Positions 1 through 29,916 are shown, counted from the first letter of the stretch. The stretch: DNA of 64,000 nucleotides from Phoronis australis (GCA_002633005.1 NMRA01000130.1:551848-615847), one strand, 5' to 3'. The notes: generated by a model from the letters alone, not told the origin. Numbers and translations: made by a program.

Positions 1-2
1 AA

Positions 3-46
3 ATCGGATACAAAATGGCCGCCACGTCCGCCATTTTGTATCCGAT
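3..46. repeat. Perfect 17-bp inverted repeat (hairpin)
   Basis: Arms 3-19 and 30-46 are exact reverse complements (ATCGGATACAAAATGGC), with a 10-base loop. Probably the edge of a repeat element that extends off the window. Confidence 0.8.
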
Positions 47-181
47 CATGACCAAAAACAATAGCGTTCCAGTGATTCCCGATCTACATGTTGTGTGCAA
101 ATTTCGTGAAAATCGGACCAGAATTGCGACCTGTAGAGAGCGAACAAACAAAAAAAAAAAACAAAAAAAAACTTGCTGTCA

Positions 182-276
182 GAGCAACATACTTGACGGA
201 ATTCGAAGAATTCCGCCAAGTAACAAACATAGTGTCAGAGCGATATACTTGGCGAAATTTATTTCGCCAAGTAAAA
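182..276. repeat. Two tandem palindromic units
   Basis: A unit of about 48 bp occurs twice. Each begins GTCAGAGC and carries a hairpin: CTTGACGGAATTC/GAATTCCGCCAAG at about 193-220, and the exact 12-bp arms 247-258 and 261-272 (ACTTGGCGAAAT). Confidence 0.7.
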
Positions 277-1904
277 AGAGTGCCGTTTCTTAGAAATCCA
301 GTAACTGACACTCATGTCGGTAGATATTCATTGAAACAGTAGGACTTATCATGGAAAGGCGGTAATTAGTATCATGCTAGGGTATATTCTGTACATGGCT
401 CCTTCCATCATCAGCTTGTGTAAAGTACACATAAACTCCCTTGATGTTTGTCTCATTAGGGGTCACAGTGTAGCCAGTCAGCATTGGTTTGCAGTACGAT
501 TACATAATAGCACTGTGTATGCACTGGTTACATCATATTCTTGCATTACAATGTCCTATCGTTCAGTAACTTTTCCAGACGTGAGGGGTGCTGAACGTGC
601 GATAATATCATTTTTATCAGCCCACCCCAGTCAGGGTAGATACGATCTGATCCGAGATTAGAGCAATTATCAAACAAAAGAGTGCAGGCCCTCCAACCAT
701 CAATGCCAGAATTGGCTACAGGGGGTAAACTTCCCAACTTGTTGTCGGTTGGGCTATACAATCGAACAAGTTGGGAGCAACGGGGTGTCGCCGTCATGGA
801 GTCAATATATAGTTACCTATGAAACCAATTGTGTTTCAGTCCGACTATAGCTAGACAGTAAGTAGTGGCTTCACTGATAACAGCCTTAATGTAAACAACT
901 TACTGCTCTTAAAATGTGTTGGAAATTCTCAGTGTTGATTTTCGTGACTTTATATCATAGTTTTATATCGTAATATGTGCAAGCCAATTCTGAACATTTT
1001 TTACTCAATACATTTCAAGTGGCTTACCAAGTATAGTAAGTAAACTTGGTGAGTAGATAAGGAGTGGAATATGCTGAGCCCAGACGTTCATGGTATTCTT
1101 AGGTGACCTTTATCGAATTCAAGGTCAATGACCTTAGCTCAATAGGGCATTCAGGGATTACACAGGGGCCTCCATCTAGAGTTGTACTAGGTTACAACCC
1201 TAACAATGTTTTGCATAGCACTGTCCTGACTTTCAGTCAAAAAAGTTTCACATGGAACCATTTCAATAGCGTTTTAATCGAGTGATAATCAAAACTTTAC
1301 TCTCATATATTGTTTTGGGCTTAATGTAAAAATCAGCTATCCAAGATTCCGCGCTGCAAAAGGGATAGGTTTTATCAGGAAGAGATATCTCTTCCTGGTT
1401 TTATGGAATTACCTATATAAAAGTATGGTCTCTGGAACAAAACCTTATGAAAGTGTACTAGGTTTTTCAAGGAAAGTCTTTACAAATGGATTCCCCGACG
1501 AGTCTACTCTCTAAATAGGTGGACATCCGAATAGTCGAAGTACCCCGGAAATTAGTTTCAACCAAAGAATCTTGACAGCTGTTACTAGACAGGAGCTAGC
1601 CTCTTTAGAATATTTGTCTCATTAGAAACCAATGATTCTGATCAGCATAACTAACTCTGGTCAGTATTGTTCGCAAAACGTTAGTTTAAGTACATATATT
1701 ATTACCTAGTGAGTACTGAATGTACATATTTTTTAATAACACCAAATTTCATGTACAGTCCAACTCTTTTTAATACACTAAGAAAGTTTAATTAGTCGCC
1801 AAATGGTCGTACCGCACACTTGCAAAATGTTTATTTGGTGTGAACGAATTTGGCCAATATCTGAACAGTAACGTATTCTTTATGAGGTCCAGTAATCAAA
1901 CTTG

Positions 1905-2247
1905 TTATTTATTTAAGTTGTACAAAACACATTTAGATAGCTTTAACCGTGCACAAGCCATATCTAACTGGTACGTCGATGCAGCCTTGTTAATGTCAGA
2001 CCCATTTTTGACTTGTAGGTTAAGAAGTTTCGGGTATGCTGTGAACGGCATTTCATTGCTCAGTATGAAATATGCAGGGTTAAACAGCTTCTTTAGTACT
2101 TCTGTATTTCTTTCACTGATTTTATCAGCAATGGCATCCAAAGGACCCAGGCAATCATTACCAGTTGCTCTGTTGTCAACAATCTTGGCAGCACGTTCGC
2201 AATCCTTATGCTTTACCGACTCGAAATGACTTTGAATATTTGACAGT
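1905..2247 (-). pseudogene. hAT-derived ZNF862/KIAA1586-like fragment, possible last exon
   Basis: On the - strand an open frame of 113 residues follows a good acceptor (TTTCTATTTTAG, AG at 2249-2248) and ends at TAA 1907-1905. It contains SHFESVKHKDCERAAK, LFNPAYFILSNEMPFTAYPK and LLNLQVKNG. The pattern of an Ala-Tyr-x-Ile helix followed by PFT and LxxLQxxNG resembles vertebrate and invertebrate proteins related to ZNF862, C17orf113 and KIAA1586, which derive from hAT transposases. No zinc finger or catalytic core was found around it. It may be a transposon remnant or one exon of a larger gene. Family assignment is from memory of motifs, so moderate to low certainty. The longer + strand frame over the same bases is judged a shadow. 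Confidence 0.4.
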
Positions 2248-3351
2248 CTAAAATAGAAACATAAGGTGTGTCAAAAGACGAATTAGCAGAGTAACTATGA
2301 TATCTGAACCATTGTCTGCACAGTTTTGGTCATGTGTACCTTATATTAGTTTAAAATCAAATTTTAACATATAATAATGCCACACATACTTTTATTTTCA
2401 ATAAATAATTACATAGACCGCGAAAAAGTCACCCTTCAGAGCGACCTTATTCCTCTTCTTTTGGAGTCGCTACCGGGAGCCGGGAATTCATAAGTTTCCT
2501 TTGGAATTCCAACAGAATAAATACCCGGCCTTTAAAACTGCTGTGTAGTTTAGAAAATGTGTGGTCAATCATTCCCTTTTTAGCTTTTGCGCTTACCTGT
2601 ATGACTTGCATCCGTCGATGAACGTGGTATTTCCAGCTGTACTAGGGAAGCGCTGGCAAAAATCACAAGTCATACCTTGTTCTCTGTCTCGCAGGCCAGG
2701 AAACCTATTTTCCCACGATGGAACCCACCCCCGAACTCTTTTTTTCATGTAGTTGCTTTGATGAGTCATCCTGGGATCGCTTTTTAGAAACTAAACTAAG
2801 GAAGCCCCGTCCAGGCTGCCTAATGTTTGGACATTTTGCCAGAGTGCAGACGATCAGTAGTATCACGTGACAACTTATTCAGAAACTGCAGGGCTAGTTC
2901 AGAGAATGGAAAGGATTTGACCGCGGCATCATCTGTACACTCACGCAGCATCACACTCATTCAATTTTCCTTACGGTGCTCATTCGAAGACGGGAGTTTC
3001 CTTGATGACCACCGGGGTTTTTCGACGGTATTTAGGTTTGTGTCGGGGTTCGTTTCTTTGGAGCGACTGTCGAGCAGACAATCTTAGGATCTGTCTACTT
3101 GCCTATGCGGCCAGCTTTTTTAACTTGCCCGTCGGGTAGGTACTTCTCAAATTCCACTTGCCCGACGCAAAATCTACCTGTACACGGGCAATCGGGCAAC
3201 CGTTAGTGTTGAGCCCTGATAGTTATAGCTATTTCTAACCATTTATTTGTCAAACACGATATTACAAATCAATATTACCAATGCGAGTACCCATACACTA
3301 TTTAACCCCTGCAGGTGCTTCCAGACGAATTATTTAGAACATGTATGAATG

Positions 3352-3803
3352 ATATGAAGCACCAAAGAGTTCTTAAACGAGTACCTTTCTGTGCATTGAA
3401 ATGTGCTTAATCAGTGCGTAGTTTTGCTTAATTAACGCGCACTTTTGCTTAATCGATTCGTAGTTTTACTTTTAAGTAAAACTACGCTGATTAAAATCAA
3501 CATAGTTTAAAACTTATTTGTTCCTAACAAAGTAACGGCGCCATCATTTACGTGGTCACTTGATAAGAATCGGCAACATTCTTCAACAGTTGCCTTGCAC
3601 CCAGAAAGTCTTCTGCCATTTTTAGATTTGAGGTAAAAATTTGCATTGATGAAGCAAAAGTACACGTTGAATAATAGCAGAAGGATGCATCGTTTAAGAG
3701 CTAAACTTACGTGTTGATTAAGCAAAGTACATGTTGATTAAGCAAAACTACGGATTGATTAAGCACAAAGGTACTCGTTAAAGAACCCTTTGGCGCTTCA
3801 TAT
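3352..3803. mobile_element. Foldback element with ~95-bp inverted arms
   Basis: The two ends are reverse complements (ATATGAAGC at 3352, GCTTCATAT ending at 3803). The match runs inward through GAGTACC/GGTACTCGTT and several copies of TTGCTTAATCA/TGATTAAGCAA. A further perfect hairpin (13-bp arms, CGTAGTTTTACTT) lies near 3460-3488. It has no coding capacity, so it is a non-autonomous foldback or MITE. Transposase source unknown. Confidence 0.75.
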
Positions 3804-4559
3804 TAATTAAGTGAAAACTTCACTCAACAAGAATTTACTCTCATGGTGTCCAAAGTCTTTGTTGTTATATTGATCTAGGATTGCTACGTATTTTTCAGAG
3901 TAATGAAATTTGCGAAATAATTAGTAAGAACATTCAAATTTAAGTTATTTTTTTAATTTTTGTAATGTAATGTAATATTTCGTATATAAAAACCAGTTGA
4001 ACACCTTGTTTTCTGTTTAAAAAGGATTCCAGACGTCATTATATTTTTATCCAAAGGAAGTTTATATTTTGTTGATAGTTACAGCTTTTTCATACTGAGT
4101 ATGTAATAAATCATGAATAATGTTTGAATCTTGCACTGAAAATCATCAGGGAAGAGTGGAGAATAACCTCTTAAAATGGCGTGCTGGCAACGTTTTTGTT
4201 TGGTCATGTGTGCCTATGTGCAATAATCAGAAAGGGTTTATATAACAACTACATTTATTAGTTCTCAATCACTGCCAACATAAACAAGTACAAAAAGGTT
4301 GAAAAAATATCCATACAATATGTGTTACAAAACCCACTTCACATATACAATGATGGAAGTCTTGTTCTTAACCAGAAGCGTAAACACAGTGGTTTTGTCC
4401 TAGAAAAAATGTGTGGGACTGGCCATGAACTGTATTAGGTCCAGTGAACTGTGAAGTGCGAGCTGAGTAAACAATTATTCCCTTAACATTCAACCTGATA
4501 TTAGATGAAATGTTCAGCAGATAAAACGTTCTGCATCACGTCATCAATTATCAGAGTCA

Positions 4560-4778
4560 GGCAGTGTGGCCTCGTGTGATAGGTGCCCACTTTCTTTACT
4601 AGAGGTCGTGGGTTCAAATCCGACTGGATCATACTGCTAAACCTTTGTGCTCGGTTTCAACTTTATACGGCATTAATAAAGCATAGAAATGGTTCCAGGT
4701 GATCAGTGCAATGGGCCCACATTAGCAGCCTGCGCATGTCTGGTACAACACGTATCGACCACCTGCATTTAAGTATGT
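4560..4778 (+). mobile_element. tRNA-derived SINE, copy 1
   Basis: The head resembles a tRNA gene: GTGTGGCCTCGTGTGATAGG region, then a pol III B-box GGTTCAAATCC at 4611-4621. The tail (GGTTCCAGGTGATCAGTGCA and following) matches the reverse complement of 17699-17925, so head and tail form one mobile unit of about 220 bp and not a tRNA gene. Confidence 0.75.
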
Positions 4779-6384
4779 AGAATGAAAAGGAAATATTTTG
4801 TGCACTGTGACTATTGTTGTGTTACTGCGACAGAATTTTTCCTTTTTTTTGTAGAAATCAAACAATATTAAGGCCACACAAAACTCACTACTATCAGAAA
4901 AGTACTGCAGATTAATTGTATGCGAATGTTTTCATTTTTAAAAAGACCATTCTCAGCGGATTTTTAGCTATGTTATTTTGGGCCAGATTGTTTACACAAG
5001 TCACTCACCTTCATTTCTGCATGGACCCTAACCATGTCACTGTGAACACAATTATGTATTTTGTGTTAGGCCTCTCCTGGGGGTTTGTTGGTAAGAGATA
5101 TTGTTTTCAAAAGGATACTAAACCCTGTTTGATGATTTCAACCAACCCTCATTCTGTCACCTGCTAATGCATCATTGGCGTAAATCTTTAAGGATATCTC
5201 AAACCTTATTTACAGAAATTGGCCATTTTTACAATATTTCACGTGTCTAGCAAAGCTATTTTATCTTGATTCACGGGAACTTCAAATACAAAATATATAC
5301 CGTGCACCTAGAAAAAAAAGATTTAGCAGAACCACCTTGGAACCGCACAACTGCTTGGATATTTGTTTACAACTTATCCGAGGTCAAAGGTTACAGAGCT
5401 ATCACTCCAATCGAATCTCCCGCCAGGTACACAACAGCTTCGTATGTATCCGCAGTCCTTTCATTCACTGAGTCGCCATAATAATGAGTCAACGAGGTGT
5501 ACTTATGATAGAACGGTGCCGGGAAAACAAAGACAAAATATAGTTTTCATCCCGAGGGAGTTGTGCGTCTACATGCATTCGACTGTTGAGAAGAAATGCC
5601 ACGACTAGGAGTCACCTCACGCCTCTATGGTCACGAACACAGCAAGTTGTGAAAAGAGATAAATCCTCACCCAAATTCATTAATTTGATCGGTAATTAAC
5701 ATTTTGCTGTTTCCATCTCATGCTTTAACAACCGACTCGATTTTTGTTACCTACATCTTACTTGGTTTCGTATCAGTCTCGCGGCACGTGACGTGTATAG
5801 ACTATGTGTATGTATAACAATGAACTGTGACCTACTATTAAGTACCTCACAGCAACAGGAACAGTTGATCCCACCTCGTGGCTGGGGACAATACGTTTTA
5901 ATGATAATTAAGTTAATTACACACTGCAAATACAGTTGACATTGCGAGTGAATGTTGAAATAGCTAATATGGTTTAGGCATGTATAGGTTGTATTGAATG
6001 AAAACAAGTTTTCACCCAATAATTAACTGAAGGCTTTGAGATTTTCACTAATGTCCCAGTTTAATCGGCTTTTTCTGGGCTTTGGCAAATCGACTTTATT
6101 TGAACTTAGAACTCGAGTTCTCGAAAACAGCTTATTGGTTTTCGCTGAAACTTTCCAAATTTAATATTTCATTGATCAATCTCAAAAACGCTGTTAGGAC
6201 TTTTGATATAAAGGCCTAGTTTTTGCGCAATGTAACAAAGACGAATATGACTTCTTTTTTTACAAAAATATGTTACCTTTACGCGACATTAGCCTATTTG
6301 GACATTTTTTAAGGTCCAACATAACCTTCAATGATATTTATATTAATACTTGATATGATTTCCACTGATGTGATTGTTTTACAG

Positions 6385-23173
<16,789 letters not shown>

Positions 23174-23551
23174 ACCTCATGAGAAGTGAGAAGTGCACCA
23201 GGGGTCAGATTAATATCCATTACCGTTAAAGTAATCATTGTTGAATTGTGTCAGTCACCAAAATTTTGTCATAATTTTATTTATATGCGCTAACCGTGAA
23301 GCGATACTTAAGCTAGTTTACTGTGAAACAACCCACGAGGATCAGATAAAAAGATCATTATATATTATGACAAATTTAACTACTACAGGTTATAAAATAT
23401 GTGGAGCTGTAAAGGTGCCAAAGCAACACCATGGTATCGATATGAGGAAATTGAGAAAAAATGGCAAAAAAAAAAATAAGAAAATGGGTTGAGGGAGGGA
23501 AAGTATAGAGAAATTGAATGAAATATACTGAGTCGAAGAGAAAGTATGGAT

Positions 23552-23803
23552 GATGGCACAGTGTTGCAATGAGACGTAGAAACCATGTGGTGCAAATATG
23601 CCAGTAGTGGTAGACCAAAGATTTTCACTGACTCGAGAATCAAAACAATATGATAATCAGTATGAAGCAGTATAGCTTGCATATTGGCACAATGTTGCGA
23701 CGAGACAAAGAAACCACGTGGTACAAATAAGCCAATAGTGGGAGACCAAAAAGGGTCACTGACCCGAGAGTCAAAACACCGAGTATGAGGCAGTGTAGCT
23801 TTA
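23552..23803. repeat. Tandem duplication, ~132-bp unit
   Basis: Copy 1 begins TGGCACAGTGTTGCAATGAG near 23552 and copy 2 TTGGCACAATGTTGCGACGAG near 23684. Both continue with GAAACCA.GTGGT, AGTAGTGG/AATAGTGG and TCACTGAC. Preceded by a purine-rich stretch (23430-23550). Confidence 0.8.
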
Positions 23804-23884
23804 ATGATTTAATACTTAAATAATATATCGCAAATAAGATCTGTGAACCTAACTTTCATCATTTCTGTTGATCTGTTATTGTAA

Positions 23885-23890
23885 AATAAA
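23885..23890 (+). promoter_or_regulatory. Candidate UPP poly(A) signal
   Basis: First AATAAA hexamer after the UPP stop codon, about 0.7 kb downstream, followed by a T-rich stretch. If used, the 3'UTR contains the tandem duplication at 23552-23803. Another AATAAA lies near 24550. Position-based inference only. Confidence 0.35.
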
Positions 23891-24152
23891 GGTTTCTAAA
23901 ACTTTTTATTCCTTGTGACATTAATGCAACTAGCCTTTAAAAATTGAGAAATTTCAGTTTTAGCAACAGCACATTTCTTGCAAAAGTGAAGAGAGATCTG
24001 TGTAATTGAATATTAAGAAATCATTTATTGCATGATGAAGGCTGGCCTTCTGAGTTTTGCTTAAGAATTATTTTTCAATATAAAATTGATGCATACTATG
24101 ACTCCATGTTACAGAAATATTTTTATTCTGTGGCCTCTAATTGATGGGTAGT

Positions 24153-24457
24153 GTGGTAAATATTCTCCTGAATTTGGGACAGTGAAAAAGTGAAAACTTA
24201 ATTATTTTGCTCAGAGTCGCAGCTCGTCCCAAATTTTAGAAATAGTCAATTTAATTGGCCATCGCAAATTCAAAACACAGACTGGAAAGAAAACAAAATT
24301 ACCCAATCTGTAGATTAAAAACACATTGTCCGAAATTTGAGAAATATGATGAACCAACCTTGTAACAAATTACAGAATGAAGAGAATTCAATTTTTGTGA
24401 GATTTTCTGTGTCCCAAATGCTAAAGACTGTTCGAAGTTGGAGAACTTTTACCGTAA
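24153..24457 (+). mobile_element. MITE family B copy
   Basis: Ends GTGGTAAATATTCTCC and GGAGAACTTTTACCGTA are inverted. The interior matches 31013-31308 (CTTAATTATTTTGCTCA, GAAATA.G.CAAT, CTGTAGATT). Confidence 0.75.
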
Positions 24458-25188
24458 TTTTTTCTCTTCGGTTATTGTTTGTGTGTATTACGGTACAACG
24501 TTCTCACCGTAACAAAAATCACTGATTTGGTGCTTCGCATCACCCTTATTACGTCAAGGTAATAAACTGACAAATGTAGCAAAAAGGCTTTACCGACCCT
24601 CTTTCATTGAGTATGTGCTACCTCACAGCTGTACTTAGACAGTTGAGAAGATAATCCGCACAGTATGTCACATAGGTCAGTGTGTATGTTGTGGTGATTA
24701 TTTCATTACTTGCACATGTCTGCTGATTTTCAGTACCTGATTTGCACACCTCATTATTCATAGTTAGTTGTGTGGTTAAATCTAGCACTTTCTCTTTGTA
24801 CAGTGCAGTGCTTTTGGGTTTTTGTCCACCAAATTTGCACCAGTAGTAGTCGTTTAATGGGACACCAAAAGTAAAGAAAATTGCCAAAAAATTACACTAA
24901 AATAAAGTGTCAGAAATTTAGGATACAATATGGCTGACGCGTGAAATTTTGTTGTCATTCATTTTTCAATGAAACATTTATAGCACAAATTTAAATTAAA
25001 TGATGTCCCATGTTCAAGGTTTGTTCCGCAACTACCACTGAAGCCTTTGAAAATCGAAAGAGGCATTTTTGGCAATAATTTTGTCCAAAATTGCTAAGAC
25101 TTGACTGAAAATTTTTTAAAAGGATACTTATACCCTGTTTTAATGGTTTAAACCAATCCTCATTCTGTCACCTGCTAATGCATCATTC

Positions 25189-25320
25189 GTGTCAACCGTC
25201 CAAGTTAAAGGTACGAATCAACTAAAAGCTTGGCGTCAACCTTCCAAGTTAAAGGTACGAATCAACTAAAAGCTTGGCGTCAACCTTCCAAGTTAAAGGT
25301 ACGAATCAACTAAAAGCTTG
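25189..25320. repeat. Tandem array, 3 units of 44 bp
   Basis: Units start at 25189, 25233 and 25277 (GCGTCAACCTTCCAAGTTAA plus 24 bases). Units 2 and 3 are identical by eye and unit 1 differs by two or three bases. The array interrupts a dispersed repeat whose other copy is near 5110-5190. Confidence 0.95.
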
Positions 25321-27753
25321 TACTCCCTATGTCACAAATTGGACATTCTACTTCCTTCATGGGTGGTCTTTTTCCCCAGTTTCCATGTAATTTGCCCGTT
25401 TAGCAGACTTAGAAAGGAGTTTTCAAAATTTCCTCCAAACTTTTGAGGGTTGTCGATGGTTGCAGAGCATTTTTTATTTCAGAGAACTGGGTGGGAAAGT
25501 CGTTTTTAGTATATGTTAATTGGCCAAAACCGGATTTGGTATCCTTTTAAATGTTGGTCGGGAGGCAGTGGGTAGACTGAACCAAAAGAGGAATACTAAC
25601 AGGCCCAGTGTAATCTTTGGCGAAGACTTGCTTTAGCTAAATCCCTTTTCTTACTTGATGTGCCCATTGTTGCTGTTTATCCAGTTGGAACCGCGTTACA
25701 ATGATCCTGCTTTATGATGTTCGCACGCTGCATGTTACATTCCATATATATATGGATGCAACTCTCATTATTTTATTCCGTTCACGCTTTTCATTGTCTT
25801 TCTCAAACTATTTGTGTACTTTTTGATTTTAAGTTCTTGTTTTTACAGTGAACTAAAACAATCGATTAGACACTCAAGAAATGAGTGAAGTATCGCTTTA
25901 ACTTTTTACCTTCATGTATTAGAGCACCTCACATAATCAGAAATTCCACATATTAAATTTGCTTTTAGCGTCTAACTAATTCGTTTTGTTGCATATCTTA
26001 GTAGCCACCATTTTCTTGACCCGAGTTATTCACCAGATGATGTCCTGCTGCCTGTACACTCTCACAGCTAAACTGTCCTCTGAGTACAAAAATTAAGCTT
26101 TCGTTGCTTATGGAAGATTTGTTATGTTTATGCACTTAGCAAAGAATCTCAGTTGCTCACGCACACCTGTTTTATAAATTTCTAACTGGTCTACTTTCCA
26201 ATGCTCAACGTATGAACGATTATTTTTTTAAGAGTGCACTCGCGAGGGTTCGTTGTAATGTGGTTCAACTACACCTTTATAAACACGTAACTTGTTTGCT
26301 GTGCATATCATTTATTAACCAAATATATTACCACACTGTCAGATAACAATGCAATCTCATTTTGTAGAGAAAATTGTGTACTTAATTTTCATTCATATTT
26401 TGTCTTCCATTCTTGTTGTTTTCTACTCAAATTTTTAAAAAGTTAAATTGATTTTATTTTAAATTATATCTGTCTTCAAGTCTTTATTTTGATGAAACCT
26501 TGTATGCAGAGTGTGACTTTCTTGTCTATTTTGATTGGTTGAGGACAAGGTTAAAGAGTTTAGTTTTACACTGTTATTATATAATTTATGTAATCCACAA
26601 TTTTATATCATCACCGATATGACAATAAAAAAATTGAGTGTCCAAGTTGTATTTCTTATCCTTCACATAGTTATATCCAATATTGCTGTAATGCACACTT
26701 ACTGGAGTGCAAGCAACTAGTGACTCAGCAAGGAAGTTTAACACAGATAGCTCAAAGGCATCTAAGTGTAGCAGAGCATTGTTTTGAGAAATTATGAACC
26801 GACTTTTTTGAGAAGTGATTTGAATGCTGGCCAGTCGCTCAAAACAAGAGTTCACGAAGGTGTCCCAGTAGCCCTCGTACAACTAATTAGCCATTGATCA
26901 ATGTGCAAAATGTTGATATTCTGGCCAATAACCAGTGATCACCATGAAGGACGAACACAGCCTAATAAGTTACACCACTGGAATGTTGGTATCATAGTAA
27001 GAAGTATCTGCTAATTTGGGTGCAGATGCTAAGAATGCAAATCGGATGTCTGACGAGTGCTTGCATGTGCAGGGCCATGGGAAGGTCTCCCAAAAAACTT
27101 GCAGGTGTCTGGGTTAAAACGTGACAACTGGCATGGGCTATTTGATATATCTCTTATAATGCTGTTACTGCTTTTGTTAAAGCAATTTCCTTGAAATAAT
27201 GAGGCAAAATTCCAAAACTTAGTTGTTTATTTACAATATAAATACATAACATCACGGGTAGTCATCAACACCACCATTTTAACTGCTGTGCTTGACGCGT
27301 CCTCCACTTAAAAGTTCACGACAACGTGCACTGAATTTCCTAACACGATAATGTCACAAGAAACCGACAGGTACAGATCTGCCTTTCAGAGATCCACCCA
27401 CTAACAGTGGGCGGAGACAGCTCCACCTCATAATCATATATGGTTGTCGGTGGGCGGAGACAATAACACTTTTACACCATTTATGGCTTCCCGGTGGGAA
27501 GAGATGAACAAAGTTGATATTTACGTTTCACAGAGTTAATCCATAACACAATGTCACAGAATCTCAGACTTGCACCAGAAATAGACAAGAGGCAAACTTT
27601 ACACGTCCGTCTACAACGCTCGTCAATGTCACCACTAAAGTAACTGAAATGCGTTACTCCATCAACTAAAGTACTGAAAACAAAAAATTTTACATCACGG
27701 AATTATGTTGCATTTAACGGTAACCAGCTCTAAAATAATTTTTAGATAACTAC

Positions 27754-27782
27754 GGCCAGTGTGTGTGTGTGTGTTTGTGTGG
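27754..27782. repeat. GT microsatellite
   Basis: Run of GTGTGTGTGTGTGTG interrupted by TTT and followed by GTGTGG. Confidence 0.85.
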
Positions 27783-28796
27783 ACAATTAATTTATTACCC
27801 ACTGGACGAAACAAGGTGTCTTTTGTATCAAATAGTAAAAAACGTGCTTTACCAGGGGGTATATTTCATGAAAAGTGACTTTGCACTTTAGTCTGAAATT
27901 CTGATTTGTGCTCACACAGATATTGAATTAAGTTTATGCCATGTAATTATTAGAGCCATCTCAGTTGTTTATAAATAATTTACAAAAATTATCAGAGCTA
28001 CTAGCTATGATGAGTATATTTTCAGTGACCCTGTAATTATGCTGAGGTGAAGTAAAACTATTTTTCAGAAATTGTGTGAAGCACAAGACAAAATTTTTGA
28101 CTTCAAGTAATCTATCACTTTTCACGAAACCATAGATTAATACATGGACCAGCAACTGTGCATATTCTCAGTGCACAAAATCTGTTATCTTGCACACAAG
28201 TCGTGACCAACACTATTGGCTGCGACATCACTATTCACTAGCGGCGCCTGGTGGAAGGACGAGCTTTACTTCTGGCAAGTACATTGTCTGCTCTCTGACT
28301 GGACAATGGCAGCTCCTCTAGGAAGTCCACACGCAAATATAGAGTTAGGAATATGTTGTCTATCACCTATGATGAAACTGAACCCAGGGGCCCATTTTAT
28401 CAATGGTGGCCTGCTAAGCCACAATCAAAATCACCGCATCCAATTTTTCATCTGTCACACACTTCACTAATATGCATCAATAAGATGGTTAAGGGAAATG
28501 CAGGACGTTATTGTTAAGTCTGTATATAGCCAAGCGTATACAACACTTAAGACTTCAACTTGGCAAAAGTTGATATTTTCTGAAATTATACAGCACATGA
28601 CCATTTATCTTTTCAGCGAAACTTAGCAATACAAGGGTACCAATAACATGATCAAATTTTGTTTGATAGAAATGTAGAAAATCACACAAATGCTGTTACA
28701 GTTTTCGGAATTATTACTTGGTCAAACAACTTTTGATTTTTTTTTCATAAAGATCATAAAAGTCCTTATGTTTGACAGCCTCTAATGAAGAAGGGG

Positions 28797-28955
28797 GACA
28801 TTTTAAAAGCAATCCCCAAAAGCACAGAGGAGCACAACGCATGAGGCATGGTATCTGAAAGTTTCACATGACTCCGATCAGAGACTTCTAAAATATGACG
28901 TTCCAAAGTTGACCAAATTTGGATATTTTTCTAGGGTCCTTCATAGCCTTAAGAT
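28797..28955 (-). repeat. Dispersed repeat copy (family of 12651)
   Basis: On the - strand it shares GGACCCTAGAAAAAT, CCAAATTTGG and TGAAACTTTCAGATACC with the copy at 12651. Confidence 0.6.
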
Positions 28956-29916
28956 GTTAGTTATTAAGCTTTGTTTCCATAACACAAGGGTGCCCTAGTA
29001 ATCACATGCCTGTGACCATCTAAGACAAGGCAAACCAACTTTGATAAAATGGATCCCAGAAAGTTGCAACTTACTGACAATAGCCCTCACATCAACTGTT
29101 AACTTACTAAAATAACTATTTTCACTCAGCAAAGCTTACACTGCTATTGAATTTCATTCAAAACACCTAATTTAGAAATCACATTTCGAAAAAGATATTT
29201 TATCGTTAAGTTTTACGAAAATATGCAACAAACACATTGGTAAATTTAAATAATAAACAAAAATACATCAAGAAACAAATAATTCTGATTGGACGATCAT
29301 CCAATTAAACATATCATTATAGTATCTAACAAGTTGTGATCACAACATGAAGCAAATAATAATAAAAAAACAAATAAATACATACTCCAATAAGGTTTGA
29401 ACTGACAAACTTACACTCACCTCTCTTCGTGAATAGAATCGATTTTCATTTCTACATAATAACATGTTCAGCTATTCTAATAAGTACTAAAAGGCGAGGG
29501 TAACTGAAGAGTTTGACGATAAAGCTTTGACATTTTGCACTTTCCAAGTAGCAGCGATACAAAGGCATGACACTGCACTGGTCACAAAAAAATGGCACAG
29601 TGCAAAAATCACCAAAAGATGGCGACTGAAAACCTTAAATCCAATCTCCAGTACAGAGTTGATAATGCGAGCTCAGTAATTCTTAGCTTATTTTTCAAAA
29701 AAATTACTACATAAAAATTTTCTGTGTTATTGACAGTTGCCAAGTGCATACAATGTTAAAAATCGAATAGAATTTTTGCTTTTAATTTTTGTCAAGAGCT
29801 TTTACAAAATAAAATTTCACTTGTCGGCCACATTTCTATGGGTAAATACGCAAAGAACTACCAAACACAATCATGAATTTATCCGAATACTACTTCCTAC
29901 TTCTCGAACTCTCATT

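Larger units (their letters stand above)
1..6384. other. Left flank: upstream or first intron of UPP
   Basis: No complete gene seen. It holds hairpins at 3-46 and 193-272, the hAT-like fragment at 1905-2247, a foldback element at 3352-3803, a tRNA-derived SINE at about 4560-4778, and a dispersed repeat near 4960-5200 that recurs near 25100-25190. The missing first coding exon of UPP should lie here or further left. The stretches 280-1900, 2250-3350, 3805-4560 and 5200-6384 show nothing I recognise apart from AT-rich sequence and a G+C-richer patch at 3090-3220 with inverted CTTGCCCG/CGGGCAA words. Confidence 0.6.

Noticed and set aside
1840-2229. 129-residue + strand frame
   Set aside because: No recognisable motif; the opposite strand carries the hAT-like motifs, so this is a shadow.
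4560-4640. tRNA gene
   Set aside because: It has a B-box but no credible full cloverleaf, and the tail is shared with another genomic copy, so it is a SINE.
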